Shown in pieces: positions 27,004-32,887 of a stretch of DNA of 32,887 nt (positions are counted from its first letter, which is position 1; every line of letters starts with the position of its first letter). The stretch is from Rhodanobacteraceae bacterium (GTDB lineage: Bacteria > Acidobacteriota > Terriglobia > Terriglobales > Acidobacteriaceae). The position numbers were made by a program, and so were the translations under genes. Location: NCBI GenBank assembly GCA_025350865.1, contig JANXWZ010000116.1, forward strand, positions 1 to 32,887, in the 5' to 3' direction. The notes beneath the pieces were generated by a model. It saw nothing but the letters and a program-made list of their open reading frames with translations, ran no database searches and had not been told where the DNA came from.

Positions 27004-27047
27004 GTTTGGGAACGTAGCCCAACCAACCGGTTCCCGAATATAAAACT

Positions 27048-27861
27048 ATGCAACTCAGTCTCAGCCACCTCGGATACCTGCCGGACAGCCTTAAGACACT
27101 CACCCTGACAGCCCCAGATGCCGAAGGGCTGCCGGATACCGGGCTCTTCGGATATTTCCTGGAGGCCGACGCCACCGACGCCTTCCGCTCCATTGCGTTC
27201 ACGGCGGACCCCGTCTTCGCGTTGCTTCGCTTCTGGGAGTTGAGAGATGCGTTCGGAGATCCAGACATAGTTGAAATGGCAAGGCTGGCACTGTTCGAGT
27301 ACATCGAAAAGTATTTGCTTGCCGATTGCAACAGCAATCCGTTCTCGCTCACACCATACGGGGTTTTTCATCAGCCGCAGCAACGCGACCGTCAGCTCTT
27401 CCGCGACGCGGGAGAAGGACGCGGGAGAAGGACGCGGCGTCAGGACCTTCATGCACCCGTTCAACAACCAAGGCATAGTCCATGGAACGAACTCGGTATT
27501 GATGAGCCACGCGCATCTGCTGGCCAAGGCCGCTGCGCTGTTCGAGCGTCCTGATTGGCGTGCGGCAGCCGAACGCCTGCTGCACTGGTGCCTGGGCCAC
27601 AATACCCTGAACTGTTCGCTTTTCACTGGCATCGGCTATCGGCAGCCGGTTGGCTATTCGTACCGTATTCCCCAGCTGCCGGAAGCGATGGTGAATGGAT
27701 TCATCGGTCGTCCTGACGACACTCCGTATCTGGAAGAATCCACCGCAATTGAGTGGAACAAGCTGTTCGCATTCCGAAACTCGCGGTCGATTTCAGATGA
27801 GTCGGCTCTTGCGATCCCACAACCAGCCTTTACTGAAAACGCGGTTTTGTGCCTTCGATGA
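27048..27861 (+). pseudogene. GH9-like (six-hairpin) glycosidase remnant with 13-bp duplication
   Basis: The first frame (27048 to about 27417) begins LSHLGYLPDS, like the N-terminal Ig-like strand of GH9 enzymes, then enters helical toroid sequence. After the duplicated segment at 27405-27430 the coding continues in the +1 frame (RTFMHPFNNQG, HWCLGHNTLN, SLFTGIGYRQPVGYSYRIPQ) to a TGA at 27859-27861, which overlaps the epimerase ATG. The joined product would be about 270 residues, far short of the 500-800 usual for such enzymes, and the catalytic nucleophile region is missing, so an internal deletion is also likely near residue 40. The family call rests on the C-terminal GHNxxN-type stretch and is tentative. 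Confidence 0.6.
27405..27430 (+). repeat. 13-bp direct tandem duplication
   Basis: GACGCGGGAGAAG occurs twice in succession (27405-27417 and 27418-27430), followed by a third partial copy GACGCGG. Removing one 13-bp copy restores a continuous reading frame reading R-D-A-G-E-G-R-G-V-R-T-F-M across the junction. Confidence 0.9.
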
Positions 27862-28882
27862 TTCCAATTGGTTCCGATCAGCAGCTAACCGAATTTCTGA
27901 CTCAGCCGCGCGAAGCCGATGTTGCGTTTGCGCGTCGGCTGACCGGCGACACCGTCATCCTCGGCGCTGGTGGAAAGATGGGCCCGAGCCTGGCGCACAG
28001 GTTGTGCCGCTCGCTGGACGCTGCAGGGAAATCTTCGCGAGTGATCGCTGTATCACGGTTCAGCTCCGCCGAGGTTAAGAGGGAGTTGCGAGAGGCGGGT
28101 ATCGAGACGATTGCCTGCGATCTGGCCGATCCGGATGGATTCGACTCGCTCCCCCGTGTGCCGAATGTTCTTTTCCTCGCCGGCCGGAAGTTCGGTTCTG
28201 CGGGTGACCCGGAGTTGACCTGGGCTATGAACACGATTGTTCCCGCTCAGGTGGCCCGGCATTACCGGGAATCCCGGGTCGTGGTATTTTCTACGGGGAA
28301 TGTATACCCGTTTGTTTCGCCGGAACGCGGAGGCTGCGTTGAATCCGATGCGCCTACTCCGCTGGGAGAGTATGCGCAATCGTGCCTGGGACGCGAAAGA
28401 GTGTTTGAGTACACTCGAAGAAGTTCATCATGCCGTGCCTGCTCTTCAGGCTGATCTATGCAATCGACCTGCGCTACGGTGTCCTGGTCGATATCGCCCG
28501 AAAGGTACACGAAGGAAACCCGGTGGATCTTTCCGTTCCTGCTGCGAACGTGTTGTGGCAGGGTGACGCCAATTCCTACGCGATGCGGTCGCTGGAACTG
28601 TGCAGTTCGCCTGCCCGCATTCTCAATGTCACTGGTCCGGAGACTATTTCCGTGTAGCGCGCCGCAGAGTTCTACGCACAGCGTTTTCAGCGCGAGCTCG
28701 TGCTGACGGGTGAGTCTCGTGGAGTCACACTTCTGAATAACGTTGGAGCATGTCATGCCGCCCTCGGATACCCGTCGGTCACAGCAGCCGAGTTGATGGA
28801 AGCTGTCGCTAATTGGGTTGAGGCAGGGGGGACCAGCCTCAACAAGGCCACAAAATTCCAGGTCACAGACGGTAAGTTCTAA
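27858..28882 (+). pseudogene. NAD-dependent epimerase/dehydratase (extended SDR) with frameshift and nonsense codon
   Basis: The frame from ATG 27858 shows a Rossmann nucleotide-binding motif ILGAGGKMGPSLA (about residues 33-45) and FSTGNVYPF, an SDR active-site neighbourhood. Near 28413-28415 one base is missing: the sequence continues in another frame (TSKKFIMPCLLFRL, AIDLRYGVLVDIA, NVTGPETISV), meets an in-frame TAG at 28655-28657, and then resumes (FYAQRFQRE, LLNNVGACHAALGYP) to a TAA at 28882. With both lesions ignored the protein would be about 340 residues, normal for the family. The start overlaps the GH9-like stop (ATGA) and the end overlaps the aldolase start (TAATG). It probably acted on a nucleotide-free or nucleotide sugar intermediate. 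Confidence 0.82.
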
Positions 28883-29934
28883 TGCCAGATAACACTGAAC
28901 AATTTCGCAAACTTCTGCAGACGGGCCTGGTGATTCCTGCACATCCATTGGCCTTGACGGCAAATCTGAAGCTGGATGAGAAGCATCAGCGTGCACTGAC
29001 GCGCTATTACTGCGATGCCGACAGCGGCGGTGTCGTTGTTGGCGTACACACCACGCAGTTCCATATCCGCGATCCGAAGATCGGGTTGTTTGAACCCGTT
29101 CTGGAACTTGCCCTGGAAGAGATCCACGCGTTTGAGAAGCGTTCGGGCAAAGTGATGGCCAAGATCGGCGGCGTTTGTGGGGAAACACGCCAGGCCTGCC
29201 AGGAGGCCGAGACGCTTATTCGGCTAGGCTATTATGGCGGCTTACTCAGTTTGGCAGCCCTGACCGACGCCTCCAATGAGGCCTTGATCGAACACTGCCG
29301 CGCGGTCGGAGAGTACCTGCCCATCGTCGGCTTCTACCGGCAGCCGGCCGTGGGTGGGCGCCCGCTCAATGCAGAGTTCTGGGAAAGATTTGTCGAGATC
29401 GAGTCCGTCGTGGCGATCAAGGTCGCATCGTTCGACCGGTATCAGACCATGGAGGTCCTTCGCGCAGTTGCGCATAGCGGACGCGGTTCTGAGATCGCAC
29501 TGTACACAGGCAACGATGACAATATCGTGGCAGATCTCCTGACTGAGTTTCGCTTTGGCAATCGCGCCGCGCACTTTGTTGGGGGCCTGCTCGGCCAGTG
29601 GGCGGTGTGGACGCAGCGAGCCGTCGAACTCCTGCAGGCCGTACAGGAGGTCAAGCGCAACCGCGCCCCGCTCGACGTAGTGCTTGCACGAGGTGCAGAG
29701 ATCACCGACGCCAACGCCGCGATCTTCGACGCCAGACACGAGTTCCGCGGCTGTATCCCCGGCATCCACGAAGTTCTGCGCAGGCAAGGACTGCTCGCAG
29801 GAAGTTGGTGTCTCGATGCCGACGAGGCGCTTTCAGCGGGACAACGCGAGGAGATTGAGCGTGTGTACGCATCGTATCCTCTACTCAACGATGACCAGTT
29901 CGTCGTCGAAAATCTGGACCGGTGGCTGTCGTAG
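28882..29934 (+). CDS. Dihydrodipicolinate synthase/N-acetylneuraminate lyase-family aldolase
   Basis: 350 residues, slightly longer than the 290-310 usual for the family. It is a TIM barrel with the Schiff-base lysine predicted at Lys180 (SVVAIKVASFD) and a tyrosine at position 152 (GFYRQP) in the usual place. The family includes DapA, NanA and KDG/hydroxyproline aldolases; in a sugar locus a 2-keto-3-deoxy-sugar or sialate-like aldolase is more likely than lysine synthesis. The start overlaps the epimerase stop (TAATG). The gene is intact while its neighbours are broken. I cannot assign the substrate. Confidence 0.88.
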   Translation: MPDNTEQFRKLLQTGLVIPAHPLALTANLKLDEKHQRALTRYYCDADSGGVVVGVHTTQFHIRDPKIGLFEPVLELALEEIHAFEKRSGKVMAKIGGVCGETRQACQEAETLIRLGYYGGLLSLAALTDASNEALIEHCRAVGEYLPIVGFYRQPAVGGRPLNAEFWERFVEIESVVAIKVASFDRYQTMEVLRAVAHSGRGSEIALYTGNDDNIVADLLTEFRFGNRAAHFVGGLLGQWAVWTQRAVELLQAVQEVKRNRAPLDVVLARGAEITDANAAIFDARHEFRGCIPGIHEVLRRQGLLAGSWCLDADEALSAGQREEIERVYASYPLLNDDQFVVENLDRWLS

Positions 29935-30002
29935 CACCTGCTGGGATCGCCTCGCCGCATTCCAGTTCGTCCTAATCCATAACCGACTGGACGACATCAT
30001 CC

Positions 30003-30941
30003 ATGAACGAGAAAACGATTGCGACGATAGCTCTCCGAGACCACGGTTTCGTTGATTTATCCGCCGTCTTGCGCGCCGCTGCAGAGGGAGTGGAACTCGC
30101 CGCAGCAAGTGGTGCGGACCTGGCTGTGCTCCCCGAAACGATCAATCTGCTCCACGGAAGTTTGGGAAAAGCTCCTCTGCAGGAGTACGCCCTGGCCGAC
30201 TGGCGAGCAGCGACAGAAATACTGGCAGAGACAGCTTCCAGGCAGCATATTGCGTTGGTGGTTCCGCTGCTGGTTTCGGAGAACGGCAGTCTTGCCAACC
30301 GCTTTTATTTGCTAGGACGAGATGGGGTGGAGTTGGGTTTTTATCAAAAGCGAGTGCCCGCAGTGGGCGAGCGCATCGCACACGTCGAACCCGCAAACAC
30401 TGCTCCAATTCCATGGGAGGGCCTCAAGCTGGGCGGAGGCATATGTATCGACGTCTACTTTCCGGAGGAAATTTTTCGGCCGCAAATTGAAGCAGGCGCG
30501 GACTTCTTCGTTATCCCCAGCATGACGCCCGCCGGACCCTTTCTGGATGTCTCCGCGATCAACTACGGCGTCCCGTTTGTTCTGTCTTACGCGAACTGGA
30601 GCCGCATCCTGGATCGCGACGGCAAGGAGCTGGCGGCCGGTGGCTATCGCTCTGAGACCTTGCGAGCCGGTTTCCACTCGCCGGTGCAGCAGGCGACGAT
30701 CAACTTCACACTGTTTGCGGACTTCAACCAGGACAAGATCCCCGACGTGCAACGACACTACGGAGAAAAAGTGAGAGTCCGGTTCGATCAACCTAACTGC
30801 ATCTTCCTGTTGGAATCGCGGTCGCACGATCTTTCCATCGCCGAAGTGATGCGTGAGTTCGGTCTCGTCTCGCGACGTGACTACTTTGCCCGGCTCGACC
30901 CGGAGGCCGCTGTTAGGCTCTCCACCAACAAGAATTCCTGA
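30003..30941 (+). CDS. Carbon-nitrogen hydrolase (nitrilase superfamily)
   Basis: 312 residues. The complete catalytic triad is visible: Glu45 (LPETIN), Lys116 (YQKRVPAVGE) and Cys148 (GGICID). The family hydrolyses nitriles, amides or carbamoyl groups; the G-G-G-I-C-I-D-V-Y context fits amidases more than true nitrilases. No signal peptide, so cytoplasmic. It follows the aldolase after 68 bases without a clear Shine-Dalgarno site and ends two bases before the start of the broken Gfo/Idh gene. In context it could remove an amide or N-acyl group from a sugar-derived intermediate; this is inference. Confidence 0.87.
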   Translation: MNEKTIATIALRDHGFVDLSAVLRAAAEGVELAAASGADLAVLPETINLLHGSLGKAPLQEYALADWRAATEILAETASRQHIALVVPLLVSENGSLANRFYLLGRDGVELGFYQKRVPAVGERIAHVEPANTAPIPWEGLKLGGGICIDVYFPEEIFRPQIEAGADFFVIPSMTPAGPFLDVSAINYGVPFVLSYANWSRILDRDGKELAAGGYRSETLRAGFHSPVQQATINFTLFADFNQDKIPDVQRHYGEKVRVRFDQPNCIFLLESRSHDLSIAEVMREFGLVSRRDYFARLDPEAAVRLSTNKNS

Positions 30942-30943
30942 GG

Positions 30944-31247
30944 ATGTCACTCCCCCGCATGAGAACAGGCAATCAAATCGAACCCTTACGTGTCGCTGTC
31001 ATTGGCTGCGGCTCGGTCGCTCGCTCGCGCGCAGCACATTCCCAACATTGTCCGCTCGTCGAGGATGGAACTTCACACCTGTGTAGACCTTGATGACGAA
31101 GTGCTCGCGGAGTGCCGAGACCTATTCGGCGCACAGCATATTCGCAAAGATTTCGAAGGCGCCATTGCAGACCCCGAGGTCGACATGATCTGCCTGGCGA
31201 CAACCGAGAAGCGAAGACCCGTTTCGCTCGCGGAGATTGGCTCTTGA
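30944..31247 (+). pseudogene. Gfo/Idh/MocA oxidoreductase fragment, frameshifted and truncated
   Basis: From ATG 30944 the sequence reads into the Rossmann start RVAVIGCGSVAR, then shifts frame at a (TCGC)3 run (31017-31028). The correct continuation is in the next frame: QHIPNIV, TCVDLDDEVLAECRD, ADPEVDMICLATTEKRR, to a TGA at 31245-31247. Only the first about 100 residues of a protein normally near 350 remain; the rest has been replaced by the 5'-truncated GH92 gene. Removing one TCGC unit restores the frame exactly (G-S-V-A-R-A-Q-H-I-P). Confidence 0.85.
31017..31028 (+). repeat. (TCGC)3 tandem repeat at a frameshift point
   Basis: Three tandem copies of TCGC lie inside the Rossmann motif coding region. 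Two copies would keep the Gfo/Idh frame open, so one 4-bp unit appears to have been gained. Confidence 0.8.
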
Positions 31248-31251
31248 CGGA

Positions 31252-32495
31252 TACATGGTGCAGCTTAGTCCGGACACGGAGGGGATCACGGCGCCGGCTA
31301 TCACTACGTTCAGAGATACCTCAAGGGCTTCAGCATGACCCACATGAGCGGCGGGGGCTGCGCCACCAACGGAGATGTGTTTTTCACCGCGACCACCGGT
31401 ACCATCATGACCAAGGTCTCCGACTATCAGACCCCTTACTCGCACAAGAGCGAGGCGGCGTCGCCCGGCTTTTATCAGGTACAACTGCTGCAGTGGGCAA
31501 TCGACGCGAAGCTTAGTGCAACGGAGCGAACCGGCGTCGCACAGTTCACTTTTCCTGCCTACGTCGGGCAGGAAGGCATTGAGTCGATCAATACGATCCA
31601 TTACGTCCCGGCCAAGAAGGTTGACTACGATTCAGTGGCCAGCACCCTCGAGTATTCGCTTGCCTACGCCTCGCTCAACCGGCTCGCTATTGCGCTTGGT
31701 AAGGATGACGAGGCAAAGCGTATGTATGACCGTGCACTCTACTACCGCAGCGTTTTCGATCCCGATCAGAAGTTTTTCCGCCAACGTAACAGCGATGGAA
31801 GCTGGGTGCCTGACTTCAATCCGGCACAGGATGGCCATGGATTCGTCGAAGGAACAAGTTGGCACTACTTCTCCTTTGCGCCTGCGGTTTTTGCTTGGAT
31901 GGTGCAAACAATGGGTAAGGATAAGTTCAACGAACGCATGACCGAGTTCTTCGACTATCCCTCTCCCGGATGGTACGGGCAATACTACGACCCCGAAAAT
32001 GAAACCGACCTGCAGGCGCCGTTCGCCTTCAACTTCTCAGGTCAACCATGGAAGTCGCAGCAGGTGGTCCGCCGCGTCTTGAGCGAAAACTACCTGGACG
32101 ACCCTGGCGGTATACCCGGCAACGACGATTGCGGGGCAATGTCTTCATGGGCCGTGTTGAGCATGATGGGCATCTACAGCGTCGACCCGCCCAGCCTCGC
32201 CTACGAGCTGGTCAGCCCCATCTTTCCCAGCATTACAATCCACCTTCAGCCCCCATACTCGGGAAAATCCTTCACGATTAAGACGACGCCAAACCCGGCT
32301 ATGACACCTTACGTCCAACGTGTCTCCTTGAATGGCCGGAGCCATAGTCAAAACTGGATCTCATTCCACAACATCAGCGAAGGTGGCACTCTGCAATTTA
32401 CCCTCGGCGCGAGACCTGATACTCAATGGGGAGCAGCACCCCACGACGCTCCGCCATCACTGAGTGACACACCTGCCACCCAGCGCGGCAAATAG
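31252..32495 (+). pseudogene. GH92 alpha-mannosidase remnant: 5' truncated, 1-nt slip, internal deletion
   Basis: Homology begins abruptly at MVQLSPDT (from 31255), which in GH92 enzymes follows a signal peptide and about 60 residues that are absent here. After GAG-GGG (31279-31284) the frame changes; one extra G would read T-E-G-D-H-G-A-G-Y-H-Y. Then come GFSMTHMSGGGC and, after FTFPA near 31560, an in-frame jump to YVPAKKVDYDSVASTLEY, skipping roughly 300 residues of the usual 750. The C-terminal (alpha/alpha)6 part looks complete: EGTSWHY, FNFSGQPWKSQ and the GNDD catalytic-base motif (PGNDDCGAMSSW). GH92 enzymes trim alpha-linked mannose with calcium. Lacking its leader and half the fold, this copy is probably inactive. 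Confidence 0.88.
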
Positions 32496-32514
32496 CCACG
32501 AAAGGAGATCCAGG

Positions 32515-32887
32515 ATGAAGCGTCGCACATTCGTTGAGTTAGCGAGTTTGGGATTAGCGAACAGCCTCGTGCCGCGAGCCTTTGCCAAGCTTCCCACTAC
32601 TGCGAATACACAGCCACAGCCGCAGAAGAGCGCCGCAGACTTCGGCTCAGGACACTTCGGCCATTGGGAAACTGACGCGCATGAACTCCCTGCCTACCGC
32701 TACACCTGCAATCAAGTGACTGACCCACTCGCGGTGCTCCCCGTAGATAAGGAGTGGGTCTCACCGACAGACCACATCCATCAGGTGGGAAATGATCGGG
32801 TCGTCGCCATTCCCTCCAACTATGGGTACGTACAGGTGAGGCAGGATGAAGGCAGCCCAAAATTTCTCAACGACTACTCCCCGGAGC
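32515..32887 (+). CDS. Tat-type secreted protein, possibly glycoside hydrolase (partial, cut by window end)
   Basis: Start ATG 32515 has AAGGAG about nine bases upstream and lies 20 bases after the GH92 stop. The first 124 residues show a signal of the KRRTFVELASLGLANSLVPRAFA kind in which the RR and hydrophobic core suggest Tat export, then a Pro/Gln linker, then HELPAYRYTCNQ and DKEWVSPTDHIHQVGNDRVVA, a pattern like the beta-sandwich start of large GH36/GH94-type glycosidases in Acidobacteriota. Without the rest the family cannot be fixed. No lesion is seen in the visible part. Confidence 0.6.
   Translation, partial: MKRRTFVELASLGLANSLVPRAFAKLPTTANTQPQPQKSAADFGSGHFGHWETDAHELPAYRYTCNQVTDPLAVLPVDKEWVSPTDHIHQVGNDRVVAIPSNYGYVQVRQDEGSPKFLNDYSPE

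Overview
The window looks like a chromosomal segment of an Acidobacteriota member of the Terriglobia/Acidobacteriaceae type (Granulicella, Edaphobacter or Terriglobus relatives). This is inferred from protein families only: two Oar-like TonB-dependent receptors of about 1,100 residues with a carboxypeptidase-regulatory N-terminus, a Tat-exported CRTAC1/ASPIC-UnbV protein paired with a TPR protein, a multihaem cytochrome c, and moderately high GC with good Shine-Dalgarno sites. There is no rRNA, tRNA, CRISPR array or insertion sequence that I can support.

Layout. (1) 1-599 holds an unrecognised, probably decayed open frame. (2) 593-4087 (minus) encodes a secreted GH54 alpha-L-arabinofuranosidase with an unusual NEW3, lamin-tail and repeat tail. 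(3) 4254-5606 (minus) encodes a seven-haem cytochrome c, divergent from a TPR protein (5665-6831) and a CRTAC1 protein (6828-8612) that overlap by ATGA. (4) A strong bidirectional hairpin at 8615-8641 separates these from TonB receptor 1 (8661-12080, minus), which has a clear promoter near 12250-12274. A LacI-type operator-like palindrome lies beside that promoter, and the same 13-base core occurs upstream of the GH54 gene.

(5) 12545-26059 is one minus-strand block of ten tightly packed genes. In transcription order: TonB receptor 2, a heparinase II/III-like protein, a Gfo/Idh/MocA oxidoreductase, an MFS transporter, a NagB-like deaminase, a NagA-like deacetylase, a ROK kinase, a SIS-domain sugar-phosphate deaminase/isomerase, and two half-size EamA-like membrane proteins. 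Several joints show stop/start overlap. It reads as a glycan-utilisation operon: outer-membrane uptake, backbone cleavage or modification, inner-membrane import, phosphorylation of an N-acetyl-hexosamine, deacetylation, and deamination to a fructose- or tagatose-phosphate. The substrate is probably a polymer or oligomer containing an amino sugar (GlcNAc or GalNAc), possibly with a uronic acid. That is inference.

(6) 26213-32495 (plus) runs divergently and begins with an IclR-family regulator. The genes here (GH9-like glycosidase, NAD-dependent epimerase, DHDPS-family aldolase, nitrilase-superfamily amidase, Gfo/Idh, GH92 alpha-mannosidase) look like the other half of the same utilisation locus, but this half is visibly falling apart. 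The IclR frame breaks at a T6 run that is also a textbook -1 slippery heptamer. The GH9-like gene carries a 13-bp tandem duplication. The epimerase has a 1-nt loss and a nonsense codon. The Gfo/Idh gene has an extra TCGC unit and is cut off at a junction with a GH92 gene lacking its 5' end and an internal third. Only the aldolase and amidase are intact. (7) 32515 to the window end starts another Tat-type secreted protein, possibly a glycoside hydrolase, cut by the window edge.

The most noteworthy points are the architecture of the bacterial GH54 enzyme, the two-deaminase amino-sugar operon with a divergent heparinase-like protein lacking a signal peptide, the shared LacI-type operator, the IclR slippery site, and the concentration of small-repeat lesions in one 5-kb stretch.
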